Part shown: positions 17,204 to 26,429 of the stretch, in pieces
How positions within the stretch are numbered: the first letter of the stretch is position 1
Layout: every line of letters starts with the position of its first letter
Origin: Caloranaerobacter ferrireducens
Lineage (GTDB): Bacteria > Bacillota > Clostridia > Tissierellales > Thermohalobacteraceae
Direction of reading: 5' to 3'
NCBI RefSeq assembly: GCF_001730685.1
Contig: NZ_MDJR01000002.1
Location: 62,001 to 126,000, forward strand
Length of the DNA stretch: 64,000 nucleotides
Program-made: the position numbers and the translations under genes
The notes under the pieces: generated by a model
Told to the model about the DNA's origin: nothing
Seen by the model: the letters and a program-made list of their open reading frames with translations, nothing else
Databases searched by the model: none

Positions 17204-18010
17204 ATGACTGGAGATATAGTTTTTATACGAGGTGGAGGGGATATTGCAACTGGTATTGCTCATAAATTATATAGATGTGGATTTAGAGTGTTGGTATTAG
17301 AAATAGAATGGCCTACTGTAGTAAGAAGGAAAGTTTCTTTTGCCCAGGCAATATTTGATGGCGAAACTGTTGTTGAAGGAGTAAAAGCTGTAAAAGTAAC
17401 TAATGAAGAAGAAATATTTATGTCATGGAATAAAGGTTGTGTACCAGTTCTAATAGATAGTCAATTGAATATTTTAGAAAAAATAAAGCCTGATATTTTA
17501 GTTGATTCTATATTAGCTAAACGAAATTTAGGTACAAATAAAACGATGGCACCAATAACAATAGGTGTAGGGCCTGGATTTAAAGCAGGAGAAGATGTTC
17601 ATGTAGTTGTTGAAACAAATAGAGGGCATAACCTTGGAAAACTTATTTTTGATGGATCTGCAGAGCCAGATACTAAAATACCACAAGAGGTTATGGGCTA
17701 TACTTCAGAAAGAGTATTAAGAGCTCCTTGTGATGGTATTATTGAGAACATTTTTGATATTGGTGACCACGTTAGTAAAGGACAGATAGTTGCATATGTA
17801 AATGGAGAGCCTGTAAAGGCTCTAATTGATGGCATAATAAGGGGATTAATTATGAATAATACTTTAGTTAACAAGGGGCTTAAAATTGGAGATATAGATC
17901 CTAGAGCAGTAGTAGAGTATTGTTTTACAATATCAGATAAAGCTAGAGCTGTTGGTGGAGGGGTTCTAGAAGCAATACTTTACTTTAAGACAATAAGGGG
18001 GAGTTTTTAA
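17204..18010 (+). CDS. yqeB: Selenium-dependent molybdenum hydroxylase system protein, YqeB family
   Basis: About 268 residues, starting at ATG 17204 (TGDIVFIRGGGDIATGIAHKL), which fits the family start; an in-frame GTG at 17189 overlaps the preceding gene. It has a Rossmann-type beginning and a lipoyl/biotinyl-like C-terminal segment (RAPCDGIIENIFDIGDHVSKGQ). YqeB (EF2563 family) is a marker of the selenium-dependent molybdenum hydroxylase trait. Its stop overlaps the xdhC start by one base. Confidence 0.87.
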   Translation: MTGDIVFIRGGGDIATGIAHKLYRCGFRVLVLEIEWPTVVRRKVSFAQAIFDGETVVEGVKAVKVTNEEEIFMSWNKGCVPVLIDSQLNILEKIKPDILVDSILAKRNLGTNKTMAPITIGVGPGFKAGEDVHVVVETNRGHNLGKLIFDGSAEPDTKIPQEVMGYTSERVLRAPCDGIIENIFDIGDHVSKGQIVAYVNGEPVKALIDGIIRGLIMNNTLVNKGLKIGDIDPRAVVEYCFTISDKARAVGGGVLEAILYFKTIRGSF

Positions 18011-18831
18011 TGGAGTATAAGGTTTTGGAAAAGATAACTGAAGAGGTTAGATTAAATAAAAAAGTAGCTTTAGCTGTCATTACTAGAGTTGAAGGTTCTT
18101 CTCCACGCAAGCAAGGTGCGATGATGGCTGTGTTAGAGGATGGTAAAACATATGGAACTATAGGTGGGGGAAAATTGGAATTAGTAGTTACTGAATATGC
18201 TAAAAAATGTATAGCAAATGGAAAAAATGAAACATATAGATTTAAGCTTAATGATGAAGAAGGAAGTCTGCATATGCAGTGTGGAGGAGAAGCAGAGGTT
18301 TTTATTAAGGTTTTTAAACCCAATCATAAACTTTTAATCGTAGGTGGCGGACACATTGCGCTTAAGTTATATAAAATGGGTAAAATGTTAGGATTTTATA
18401 CAGTAATACTTGAAGACAGAGAAGAGTATTGCAGAAAAGATAGATTTCCTGAAGCAGATGAATTAAAATTAGGAAGTATCGAAGAAAGTTTAAAAAATTA
18501 TCCTATAGATGAGAATTGCTATATAGTAATAGTTACTAGAGGTCATAAATATGATGAAATAGCTTTGAAGACTGTAATATACAGTAGGGCTAAGTATATC
18601 GGTATGATAGGAAGTGTTAATAAAACAAAATATATATTTGACAATTTAAGGGGTCAAGGAGTATCTGATGATATATTAAGTAAGGTTTTTGCACCAATAG
18701 GTTTAAAATTAGGAGGGCAGACACCAGAAGAAATAGCTTTAAGTATTATGTCAGAAATACTTCTTGTTAAGAATAATGGAGCACTAAAGCATATGAAGGA
18801 ACTTATGATTGAGGCTTATGAAAAACTGTGA
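18010..18831 (+). CDS. xdhC: XdhC/CoxI family molybdenum cofactor insertion protein
   Basis: A 273-residue protein: N-terminal XdhC_CoxI domain with SSPRKQGAMMAV and GTIGGGKLE, and a C-terminal Rossmann domain starting HKLLIVGGGHIALKL (about residue 100). XdhC proteins bind molybdenum cofactor and assist its sulphuration (or here possibly selenation) and insertion into xanthine dehydrogenase-type enzymes. ATG 18010 follows GGGGGAG. Fourth gene of the maturation cluster. Confidence 0.9.
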   Translation: MEYKVLEKITEEVRLNKKVALAVITRVEGSSPRKQGAMMAVLEDGKTYGTIGGGKLELVVTEYAKKCIANGKNETYRFKLNDEEGSLHMQCGGEAEVFIKVFKPNHKLLIVGGGHIALKLYKMGKMLGFYTVILEDREEYCRKDRFPEADELKLGSIEESLKNYPIDENCYIVIVTRGHKYDEIALKTVIYSRAKYIGMIGSVNKTKYIFDNLRGQGVSDDILSKVFAPIGLKLGGQTPEEIALSIMSEILLVKNNGALKHMKELMIEAYEKL

Positions 18832-18841
18832 GGTGGCAAAA

Positions 18842-19681
18842 ATGTTAAATGAATTAGATTTGAACTATTGTATTGTTAATGGTAAAGTTTGTTTGGCTGA
18901 AGAAGTAAGCATATCTGACTTAATAAGCTCACCATCTATATATGAAGTAATTAGAGTTATAGATGGTGTTCCTTTGTATGTAGAAGAGCATTTGTTGAGA
19001 ATGAGAGAATCAGCGCAGCTACTTGGATTTAAAATAAAAAAGTCAGATAATGAAATATTAAATGAAATAAAAAAATTAATTACTGTAAATAAATTTCCAA
19101 ATTTAAATATAAAATTGGTATTTAGTAATCTTAATAAAAGTAATCAGCTATTTTTAGCATATTTTATAAAAAGCTATTATCCAGAAAAGGAAGTTTATGA
19201 AAAAGGTATACATACAATTCTTTTTAATGTTATAAGAGAAAATCCTAATGCAAAAATAGTAAATATGAGTTTTAAAGAAAGGGTTAAAAAAGAGCTGGAA
19301 GACAAAAATGCATTTGAGGCTCTTTTGGTTAATGAAGATGGATATATTACTGAAGGCAGTCGTTCTAACATATTTTTTGTTATAGAGGATAAGGTATATA
19401 CAGCACCAGAAGGTGAAGTTTTACAGGGAATTACTAGAGAAAGAATATTTAAAGTTTCAAAAGAGCTAGGAATAGAAATTATAAAAAAACATGTACATGT
19501 TGATGAATTGAAAAATTTAGATGGGGCTTTCATGACAGGAACATCTGTAAATGTTCTGCCGATAAGAACTATTGATGAAATTAAGCTAGATTCTGTTAAT
19601 AATAAAATAATAAAAGAAATTAGTTTAAGGTATATTAATGATATGGAGAAGTATATCGAATCAAGAAAAAATTTATTCTAG
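18842..19681 (+). CDS. Class IV aminotransferase (branched-chain/aminodeoxychorismate lyase-like)
   Basis: A PLP-dependent fold-type IV protein of about 279 residues, starting at ATG 18842 behind GAGGTGG. It has the early IVNGKVCLAEEVSISDL pattern, YEVIRVIDGVPLYVEEHL, the region around VNMSFKERVKK where the PLP lysine falls in this fold, and LVNEDGYITEGSRSNIFFV plus GTSVNVLPI. The family covers branched-chain aminotransferase, D-amino acid transaminase and 4-amino-4-deoxychorismate lyase; sequence alone does not separate them here. Its place after xdhC suggests co-transcription without an obvious metabolic link. Confidence 0.82.
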   Translation: MLNELDLNYCIVNGKVCLAEEVSISDLISSPSIYEVIRVIDGVPLYVEEHLLRMRESAQLLGFKIKKSDNEILNEIKKLITVNKFPNLNIKLVFSNLNKSNQLFLAYFIKSYYPEKEVYEKGIHTILFNVIRENPNAKIVNMSFKERVKKELEDKNAFEALLVNEDGYITEGSRSNIFFVIEDKVYTAPEGEVLQGITRERIFKVSKELGIEIIKKHVHVDELKNLDGAFMTGTSVNVLPIRTIDEIKLDSVNNKIIKEISLRYINDMEKYIESRKNLF

Positions 19682-19695
19682 GAGAGGTTTTACTT

Positions 19696-20196
19696 ATGAA
19701 AGCTATATTTTTGGATAGAGATGGAGTTATAAATGATAACAGCAAACATGTAAATAAGCCAGAAGATTTAATAATTTATGAATCGGCTAAAAGAGGGTTA
19801 AAGAAGTTATATGATGCTGGATATACATTATTTATAGTTACTAATCAAGGTGGTATTGAATTAGGGTATTTAACAGAAGAAGATTTAGATAAGATACATA
19901 AAAAGCTCATAAAAGAGCTTAAGCCATATTGTGAAATTAAAGATATTAAGTTTTGCCCTGACTTTTATAGAAAATCAGAATGCAGAAAGCCTAAACCTGG
20001 CATGATTTTAGATCTTGCTGAAAAATATAATATAGATTTAAGTCAAAGTTGGATGATAGGGGATATGGATACAGATATTATTGCAGGTTTGAAAGCTGGT
20101 TGTAAAACTGCAAAAATAGGGAAGGCGTATGAAAAAGCACATATAAACGGAAAAGACCTAGATGATGTAGCAGAAAAAATATTGTCTCAAGAATAA
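19696..20196 (+). CDS. HAD-IIIA phosphatase (GmhB/HisB-N-like)
   Basis: A 166-residue phosphatase. Motif I is FLDRDGVIND (nucleophile and acid aspartates), motif II IVTNQGG, and the C-terminal motif GDMDTDIIAGLKAG. Cysteines and histidine-like positions near CPDFYRKSECRKPKPG match the zinc loop of GmhB/histidinol-phosphate phosphatases, though the usual CxH spacing is altered. Likely substrates are sugar or histidinol phosphates. Last gene before a bidirectional terminator shared with pepF. Confidence 0.85.
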   Translation: MKAIFLDRDGVINDNSKHVNKPEDLIIYESAKRGLKKLYDAGYTLFIVTNQGGIELGYLTEEDLDKIHKKLIKELKPYCEIKDIKFCPDFYRKSECRKPKPGMILDLAEKYNIDLSQSWMIGDMDTDIIAGLKAGCKTAKIGKAYEKAHINGKDLDDVAEKILSQE

Positions 20197-20219
20197 AAGG
20201 CAGCTTTTGGCTGCCTTTT
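20195..20219. terminator. Bidirectional terminator between convergent genes
   Basis: AAAAGGCAGC (20195-20204) and GCTGCCTTTT (20210-20219) form a perfect stem with flanking A- and T-tracts, so it works for both the HAD gene and pepF. Confidence 0.9.
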
Positions 20220-21996
20220 ATAGTGATTTGCTCAATTTAATAAACTTTTCAATATCTTTTTCTATTAGCTTTAAAGAGCTTCTCCAAAAATCTACTGACC
20301 TTATATCTATACCCATTAATTTTGCCACATCTACAGCGTTATTTTTTCCTGTAGCTGCAAGTAAGTTATCATATTCTTCAACAAATGCTTCTCCTTTCTT
20401 TAAATACTCTGCATATAATCCAGTTGCAAATAATAATCCGAAAGCATATGGGAAGTTATAAAAGTTATAAGCAGCTTCATAGTAATGTGGTTTACAAACC
20501 CACATATATGGATGCAAGAAACTTCTATCTAAACCATCACCATAAGCTTCTTTTTGAGCATTTAACATAAGTTCTTTTAGCTCTCTTACAGATAAGGCAT
20601 GATCTTTTCTTTTTTCAAACAAGTTGGATTCAAATAAGAAACGGCTGTAAATATCTACGATAACTTGCCCTGCGTCAGAGATAGATTGTTCTAATATCCA
20701 AAATGCTTCTTCTTTAGTGGCTTCTTTTAGTGCAGCATTTTTAACTATAGTTTCACAGAAGATAGAAGCTGTTTCAGCTAATGGCATAGGGTAGTCGCTA
20801 TTTAATATACTTTCATCCTTTAAACAATCTCCATGGTAGCCGTGACCTAATTCATGAGCAAGTGTTATAACATCGCTGAAACTGCCAGTAAAATTAGATA
20901 AAATTCTACTTTGTTTTATAGGATGAAGGTTTGAACAGAACGCTCCACCTCTTTTACCTTCTCTTGGCTCTGCATCTATCCATCTATTTTTGAATGCAGT
21001 ATCAGCAAATACTGCTAATTTTTCACTGAAGCTTTTAAAATTCTTAACTATATAGTCTTTAGCTTCATCATATGTAAAATTCATATCAATTTCTCCCATA
21101 GGAGCAAAGAGTTCATAGAAAGGAAGACCATTATTATAACCTAGAAGTTCAGCTTTTCTTTTATAGTATTTTCTGAAAGCAGGTAAACTTTCTTTCATTG
21201 CAGAAAGCATAGCTTCTAGTGTTTCTTTATCCATTCTAGAGTCAATTAATGTCATATCTAATGGAGAACTATATCCTCGCATTTCACATATAGTAAGGAC
21301 TTCACCTTTTATACCATTAAGACATGCTGCTGAAGATTCTTCTATTTTTTTGTATGCTTTTAATTCAGCTTCATAGGCTGTTTTTCTAATTTTAGGGTCT
21401 TTATCGTATGCCATATTTCTTACAATAGGAAGTGGAAGTTGTTTTTCTTCTCCATCAACATTAATATCTACAAGGAGAGTTGAAGTAAGTATATTTTGAA
21501 GTTTTGTCCAAGCATTTGAGCCTGTATTAGACATTTTAGCGATTAATATTTCTTCTTCATCGCTAAGTAGATATTTTGCTTTATTATAAATTTCTTTTAG
21601 GTAAAATTCATGTTCTTTTAAAGTTTTAGATGATGAGATTATTTCATCAAGATTGTCTATAGAGCTTAGCCATCTTTGAAATTTAACTGATGGTTTTGTT
21701 AATTCAGTTATTTTAGTCTGAAGTTTGTCGATAACCATTAAAGCTTTTTCGTTTTTAGCATCAACACTTGAAGTAAGCTCTGCGAATGACATTAGCTTTT
21801 CGAAAAGAGTATTTAATTCTATTTGTATGTTTATATATTCTTCTATTTTTTGTATTGCATTGTCTTTAGTATTAAGGTTAAGTTCAGCCCAGTTATTAAT
21901 TTCTTTAATAATACTATTAAGCTTTTCCATGTCATTGATGAAATTTTCTGATTCAAAAGATGTATATAATTCATCTAAACTCCATCTTAAATCCAT
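20218..21996 (-). CDS. pepF: Oligoendopeptidase F (M3 family)
   Basis: A 592-residue cytoplasmic zinc metallopeptidase that degrades short peptides. The zinc-binding HELGHGYHGD motif is at about residue 380, and the downstream glutamate lies in PMPLAETASIFCET. The C-terminal YNFPYAFGLLFATGLYAEY is typical of PepF. The start is ATG at 21996 with GGAGGG upstream on the minus strand. It is a single-gene unit facing away from the riboswitch region. Confidence 0.95.
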   Translation of the reverse strand: MDLRWSLDELYTSFESENFINDMEKLNSIIKEINNWAELNLNTKDNAIQKIEEYINIQIELNTLFEKLMSFAELTSSVDAKNEKALMVIDKLQTKITELTKPSVKFQRWLSSIDNLDEIISSSKTLKEHEFYLKEIYNKAKYLLSDEEEILIAKMSNTGSNAWTKLQNILTSTLLVDINVDGEEKQLPLPIVRNMAYDKDPKIRKTAYEAELKAYKKIEESSAACLNGIKGEVLTICEMRGYSSPLDMTLIDSRMDKETLEAMLSAMKESLPAFRKYYKRKAELLGYNNGLPFYELFAPMGEIDMNFTYDEAKDYIVKNFKSFSEKLAVFADTAFKNRWIDAEPREGKRGGAFCSNLHPIKQSRILSNFTGSFSDVITLAHELGHGYHGDCLKDESILNSDYPMPLAETASIFCETIVKNAALKEATKEEAFWILEQSISDAGQVIVDIYSRFLFESNLFEKRKDHALSVRELKELMLNAQKEAYGDGLDRSFLHPYMWVCKPHYYEAAYNFYNFPYAFGLLFATGLYAEYLKKGEAFVEEYDNLLAATGKNNAVDVAKLMGIDIRSVDFWRSSLKLIEKDIEKFIKLSKSL

Positions 21997-22114
21997 AATT
22001 ATCCCTCCTCAATTTAGAATATTTTAACAGTTTATTCTATCATATATCTTTTAAATTAATATTTCAATATATACTAGGAAATAGTTATTAGATTATAATA
22101 TTGTAATGATTTTA

Positions 22115-22232
22115 GAACAAAATCTTCGATTTAAATAAATTGTATAAGGTAGATTTTGCCCACATCCATTACGGAAATTATATTCAAAAATTATCTACAA
22201 TTTAATAAGGAATATAAATTCCTATGGATTAT
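22115..22232. repeat. Double-hairpin intergenic repeat, copy B
   Basis: Close match to copy A, including CAAAATCTTCGATTTAAATA, the AGATTTTG partner, and the ATCCATTACGGAAATTATAT arm with its complement ending TCCTATGGATTAT. It lies between pepF (divergent) and the first c-di-GMP riboswitch. Confidence 0.85.
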
Positions 22233-22411
22233 CAAAAATTTAAAAGTATAAAGAAATCGATGAATAAGAAAGATTATATCAAATTATATAAAATATAAAA
22301 TACAGCAAAAAAATTGACGAAAAAAGAAGGGATTTGTCTATTAGTGTAGAATATATGAAATTGGCAATTTGTAAACAGGTAAAAAGCACCAATTAAATAC
22401 TGAATAGTATT

Positions 22412-22496
22412 ATGATAAAGGCAAACCTATCGAAAGGTAGGGGCGCAAAGTCATGGGTCTAAGGGATTTTTGTCCTACGATTGCCAGACTGCCATA
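22412..22496 (+). promoter_or_regulatory. c-di-GMP-I (GEMM-I) riboswitch aptamer 1
   Basis: The core reads AAAGGCAAACC, a stem CCTATC-GAAA-GGTAGG with GNRA tetraloop, GGGCGCAAAG, GGGTCTAAG, and a 3' TTGCCAGACTGCC that can close the aptamer with GGCA. This matches the GEMM-I consensus. A terminator follows at 22526-22550, and the HD-GYP gene starts at 22578. CTGCC at the 3' end can also pair with GGCAG at 22519-22523 just before the terminator, which offers an expression platform. Confidence 0.93.
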
Positions 22497-22525
22497 TTAT
22501 TTTGATTTATTTGATTTAGGCAGAT

Positions 22526-22550
22526 GGTACCCATGCAGGGTACTTTTTTT
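22526..22550 (+). terminator. Riboswitch 1 terminator
   Basis: GTACCC (22527-22532) pairs with GTAC-complement GGGTAC (22538-22543) and is followed by seven T residues, 28 nt before the HD-GYP start. Confidence 0.85.
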
Positions 22551-22577
22551 ATGTAAAAGAGGAAGGAGGTTTAGGGG

Positions 22578-23192
22578 ATGGAGAGAATGAAGTCTGTAAT
22601 GAACAATAATATTTCTTATGATATCATGAAATGTTTGGTTGCATCGCTAGAAGCTAAAGATATTTATACTGGTGGACATTCAAGTAGAGTTGCATCGATG
22701 ACTTTTGATCTTTGTAAAAAATTAGACTTACCTACATATCAAATCAGCATAATTTATATAGCAGCTCAATTGCATGATATAGGCAAGATAGGTATTCCTG
22801 ATTACATATTAAATAAAAAGGATTCTTTGACAAAAGATGAATGGGACAAGATAAAATCTCATCCAGAAATAGGGTATTCAATATTAATAAGATCAAATAA
22901 ATTGAAAAAGATAGCTAAATTAGTACTTCATCATCATGAAAGGTGGGATGGAAAAGGATATCCACATGGTTTAAAGGAGAAACAGATTCCATTAGGTTCT
23001 AGAATAATAGCTATTTGTGATACTATTGATGCAATGACATCAAATAGGTCATATAGAAATAGATTTACATTTAAGGAAAGCTATGATGAGATTATCAGGA
23101 ATAGAGGTACTCAATTTGATCCATTTTTAGTTGAGAGTATAGGTGATTTGTGGGCTAAATGGGAGAAATATTTAATGGGAAATAGTATGTGA
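22578..23192 (+). CDS. HD-GYP domain c-di-GMP phosphodiesterase
   Basis: A 204-residue stand-alone HD-GYP domain that hydrolyses c-di-GMP, without a sensor domain. HDIGKIGIPD is at about residues 66-75 and HHERWDGKGYP at about 118-128, so the metal ligands and GYP motif are intact. It is controlled by the riboswitch directly upstream, so its product feeds back on its own expression. Start ATG 22578 with GGAAGGAGG. First gene of a probable five-gene unit with DUF6075-like, degenerate HD-GYP, MCP and cheW genes. Confidence 0.93.
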   Translation: MERMKSVMNNNISYDIMKCLVASLEAKDIYTGGHSSRVASMTFDLCKKLDLPTYQISIIYIAAQLHDIGKIGIPDYILNKKDSLTKDEWDKIKSHPEIGYSILIRSNKLKKIAKLVLHHHERWDGKGYPHGLKEKQIPLGSRIIAICDTIDAMTSNRSYRNRFTFKESYDEIIRNRGTQFDPFLVESIGDLWAKWEKYLMGNSM

Positions 23193-23243
23193 TATAAAAA
23201 AACAAAAGTTTCTTCTTACTTAGGTAAGAAAGGAGAAATTATT

Positions 23244-23597
23244 ATGAATTTCCTTAATCAGAGCCATAAAAACAGATTTAATACAATCATCAGTAAAGAT
23301 GGTACAGATTTAAATGACTTAAACCGGAAATCTTTGTTCTATATAATATCTGGCAATGATGAACTGTTTAATAATAGGTACTACATATATGATTTGGATA
23401 AAAGATGGATAGCACCAGACAATTTGGAACAAGTAAATTTTATCGAAACCTCTTTAGCATTGATAGAGTTAGCATACAATTTATACAATAATTTTTCAAG
23501 TGGTAGTATAAGCAATATTTTTAAAGGTTTAGATAAGGATAATTTCAAACTGGCGATTAAAGGGTTAAAAATTAGATTTAATATGGATTTAGAATAA
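23244..23597 (+). CDS. DUF6075-like protein
   Basis: A 117-residue soluble protein. The start MNFLNQSHKNRF, the NRKSLFYIISGNDELF block and the C-terminal KGLDKDNFKLAIKGLKIRF resemble the DUF6075 family found in Bacilli and Clostridia, whose function is unknown. AAGGAG precedes ATG 23244. A hairpin (CTTCTTACTTAGGTAAGAA region, 23212-23230) lies in the short gap before it. Placement inside a c-di-GMP/chemotaxis unit is the only functional hint. Confidence 0.65.
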   Translation: MNFLNQSHKNRFNTIISKDGTDLNDLNRKSLFYIISGNDELFNNRYYIYDLDKRWIAPDNLEQVNFIETSLALIELAYNLYNNFSSGSISNIFKGLDKDNFKLAIKGLKIRFNMDLE

Positions 23598-23610
23598 AAG
23601 AATTATATAA

Positions 23611-23636
23611 AGGAGGGAAGTAGCAGTAATTGCTAC
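23611..23636 (+). promoter_or_regulatory. Shine-Dalgarno followed by a hairpin before the 23643 start
   Basis: AGGAGGG (23611-23617) is 25 nt from ATG 23643, too far for normal initiation. Between them GTAGCA (23620-23625) pairs perfectly with TGCTAC (23631-23636). Folding of this hairpin would bring the site to about 8 nt from the start. A similar layout occurs before the MCP gene at 60910. Confidence 0.45.
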
Positions 23637-23642
23637 GAGAGT

Positions 23643-24605
23643 ATGAGATTATACAAAGTAGATGAAAAGATAATAAACAAAAGAATAGCTGTACCGATTA
23701 AATCACAAGATGGAAGAAAATTAATTAGTGAAGGAACACAAATTTCTGAGCGACTGCTAAAAAGGTTGAAGGATTTTGGGCTTAATGCAGTATATATAGA
23801 GGACGATAATTCAGATGTAAAATTAGAAGAGACAATTAGTGAAGATAAAAGGATAGAAATAATAAAAAAATTGAATTGTATTTATCAAGACATATCTAAA
23901 AATATATTTAATGAATCTGAGCTGAATTCTTTAGTAAAAAATGAAATTCTAAATGAAATAGGCAGTAAACAAGTAAGTATACCCATAGATAAGATAACAA
24001 ATGAAAATAGTATCGCAGAACATTCGTTAAATGTTTGCTTATTATCTATTGCAACAGGTAAAAAATATGGTCTTAATATGGAAAAAGTAGAGATATTAGC
24101 AAAAGCAGCTTTATTACATGATATAGGAAAAATTATTAAAAACAATAAAAACAATTTGAGACATGAACAAATTGGTTTTGAATTTTTGAAATCAAAATTT
24201 ACTTCTGTACTGTTATATACAACCGTTAGATATCATCACGAAACTATAGATGGGAATGGACCTCAAAAGCAGCCTAAGGCGAGGCAGCATGATTTAGTTA
24301 AAATATTAAGTCTTGCTAATCATTATGAAAATTTAATAAGAAAAGAACATTTAATGCCTCATGAATGTTTTGAAAAAGTGCAAGCTTTAGTTAATGTTAA
24401 ATATGATAATGAAGTATTTGAAGCCTTTAGAAAATCAATACACATTTATCCAGTTGGCTTGCCTGTTAAATTAAACAATCAAGAACTAGGAATAGTAATT
24501 AGGCAGAACAATGGTTTTCCATTAAGGCCTTTTGTTAGAACAGAAAAAATGGAATATAATCTTCTAGAACATTTATCTCTTTTTATTGAAAAAGTTGAGC
24601 TTTAA
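23643..24605 (+). CDS. Degenerate HD-GYP family protein
   Basis: A 320-residue protein with the N-terminal domain also seen in the 31149 HD-GYP protein (VDEKIINKRIAVPIKSQDGRKL, VYIEDDNSDV), then an HD domain with LLHDIGKIIK at about residue 159. The second signature is HHETIDGNGPQKQP, so the GYP triad is replaced and the loop that follows is shortened. The C-terminus ends with the YPVGLPVKL/LRPFVRTE tail common to this subgroup. The HD metal site may survive, but c-di-GMP hydrolysis is doubtful; it may bind rather than cleave the nucleotide. Confidence 0.85.
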   Translation: MRLYKVDEKIINKRIAVPIKSQDGRKLISEGTQISERLLKRLKDFGLNAVYIEDDNSDVKLEETISEDKRIEIIKKLNCIYQDISKNIFNESELNSLVKNEILNEIGSKQVSIPIDKITNENSIAEHSLNVCLLSIATGKKYGLNMEKVEILAKAALLHDIGKIIKNNKNNLRHEQIGFEFLKSKFTSVLLYTTVRYHHETIDGNGPQKQPKARQHDLVKILSLANHYENLIRKEHLMPHECFEKVQALVNVKYDNEVFEAFRKSIHIYPVGLPVKLNNQELGIVIRQNNGFPLRPFVRTEKMEYNLLEHLSLFIEKVEL

Positions 24606-24725
24606 ATTATCTTAATGTATATTGAATCAAATGAAGGGGGATGGTAAGGAAGATGATTACTTAGAATTTAGATTATATAAAAATTATTGATTGCTTAACT
24701 ACAAAATATATTAGGGGGTTTGAAC

Positions 24726-25937
24726 ATGAAGAGCAAGTTAATTTTACTTTCAATGATTTGTGTCATGATAACTTCTTTAGCAATATATTTTGTAGACAAC
24801 ATGGTATACGCTGTATTAATGTCACTGGTATTATCAATATTGGTTAGTGTTATTTTAATTAACAGTATTTCAAAGCAGTTAAGAGTATTAAAGGATGGAG
24901 TGGAGAAATTAGCAAAGGGAGATTTAACTGTTAAGCTTCAAGTGACTTCAAAAGATGAATTTGCTGAAATAGGAAAGTATATTAACAAAGTAGTTGAAGA
25001 TTTGCGTACAAAAATTGGTGAAGTTAAAAATAATGCAAATGAACTAGAGACAAATATTGAAATTATAAACGCAAGCATTCAAGAAACAGCTTCAGCAATG
25101 GAAGAAGTAGCTGCATCTATTACAGAAATTGCAACTGGAGCTGAAAATCAAACTGTTCAATTGGAGAATACATCAACTAATATTGGGAAAATAGTAGAAA
25201 GAATTAAAGATTTGGCAGATAATAGTCAAAGAATTACTGAATTAGCACAGAAATCAGATGCAGATGCTAAAAGAGGAAGTAAAGAGATAATAGATGTTAT
25301 TGAAGGAATTCAAATATTAAAAACTACAATTGATAAAAGCGTAGAAAGTATTTTAAGTTTAAAAGAAAATGCAGATAAAATTAATAAGATAGTAGAAGTT
25401 ATTTCTAATATTTCAAGTCAAACAAATATGTTAGCACTTAATGCTGCTATAGAAGCAGCAAGAGCAGGTGAAGCTGGTAAAGGTTTCACTGTGGTTGCAG
25501 AAGAAGTAAGAAAACTAGCCGAAAATACTCAAAAGGCTACAGAGGAGATTACACATATTATTGAGGTTGTTCAAACTAATATTGACGAAACGACTACATT
25601 GATTGAACATATTAAGAATGAAGTGAATTTAGCTCAGGAACGTTCAAGAATAGGAGAAAAAGAATTGCAGAATATTATTAAAGGAATTGATTTGATTAGT
25701 CAGCAAATAGAAGAAATAGCTGATGGTTTAGAACAAGTAGCATCAAATAGTGATGAAATAGTTGAAAGTACGCATATTGTTGCTTCAGTTGCTCAACAGA
25801 CTACAGCAGGAACACAAGAAGTATCTTCATCAACAGAGGAAGTAACAGCTAATATGGAAGAGATTACAGCTAAAACTAGTGTGTTGACTTATATGGTTGC
25901 TAGAATGAGATCTTCTGTTGAAGAATTTACTTTGTAA
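24726..25937 (+). CDS. Methyl-accepting chemotaxis protein without a ligand domain
   Basis: About 403 residues. Two closely spaced membrane helices occupy residues about 4-55 with almost no extracellular loop, then HAMP ([20 protein letters not shown]), then the cytoplasmic signalling domain with the tip [21 protein letters not shown] that binds CheA/CheW. Lack of a sensory domain suggests it senses membrane state or serves as a scaffold. Start ATG 24726 behind GGGGG. cheW follows directly, so receptor and adaptor are probably made together. Confidence 0.9.
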   Translation: MKSKLILLSMICVMITSLAIYFVDNMVYAVLMSLVLSILVSVILINSISKQLRVLKDGVEKLAKGDLTVKLQVTSKDEFAEIGKYINKVVEDLRTKIGEVKNNANELETNIEIINASIQETASAMEEVAASITEIATGAENQTVQLENTSTNIGKIVERIKDLADNSQRITELAQKSDADAKRGSKEIIDVIEGIQILKTTIDKSVESILSLKENADKINKIVEVISNISSQTNMLALNAAIEAARAGEAGKGFTVVAEEVRKLAENTQKATEEITHIIEVVQTNIDETTTLIEHIKNEVNLAQERSRIGEKELQNIIKGIDLISQQIEEIADGLEQVASNSDEIVESTHIVASVAQQTTAGTQEVSSSTEEVTANMEEITAKTSVLTYMVARMRSSVEEFTL

Positions 25938-25962
25938 ATTTTAGTGAAAGGAAGATAAAAAT

Positions 25963-26412
25963 ATGGCTGAGAAACAATATGTAATATTTAAATTAAATCA
26001 AGAGGAATACGGCATAGAAATTTCTAACGTTAAAGAAATCACTGATTATAAAGAGGGGATTAAAGTACCTAATGCTTCTGGTTTCGTTGATGGAGTTATA
26101 AATTTACGTGGTGATGTTGTACCAATTATTAATTTAAAAAAGAGATTTAATTTAGATATTACTAAAATAGAAAAAAACAGCAGAATTATTATAACAAACA
26201 TAAATGAGAAATTAGTTGGTTTCGTTGTAGATGATGCATCTCAAGTATTGACTATAAATGATGATGATGTTGAAAGTCCACCAGAATTGATACTAAATGG
26301 GAATAGACAGTTTATTACAGGTATTGGAAAGGTTGATGATGAGATTATTATAATACTAAACTTTAAAGAAGCTCTTTCAGAAGAAGAGAAACAAAACCTA
26401 CAAGAGATGTAA
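25963..26412 (+). CDS. cheW: Chemotaxis adaptor protein CheW
   Basis: A 149-residue CheW-like protein that links receptors to the CheA kinase. Typical features are YVIFKLNQEEYGIEISNVKEI at the start (residues about 5-25), INLRGDVVPIINLKKRFNL in the middle, and IITNINEKLVGFVVDDASQVL. GAAAGGAAG lies before ATG 25963. It closes the unit that starts at riboswitch 1; a terminator follows. Confidence 0.93.
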   Translation: MAEKQYVIFKLNQEEYGIEISNVKEITDYKEGIKVPNASGFVDGVINLRGDVVPIINLKKRFNLDITKIEKNSRIIITNINEKLVGFVVDDASQVLTINDDDVESPPELILNGNRQFITGIGKVDDEIIIILNFKEALSEEEKQNLQEM

Positions 26413-26429
26413 TTGAATTAGAGAATTAT

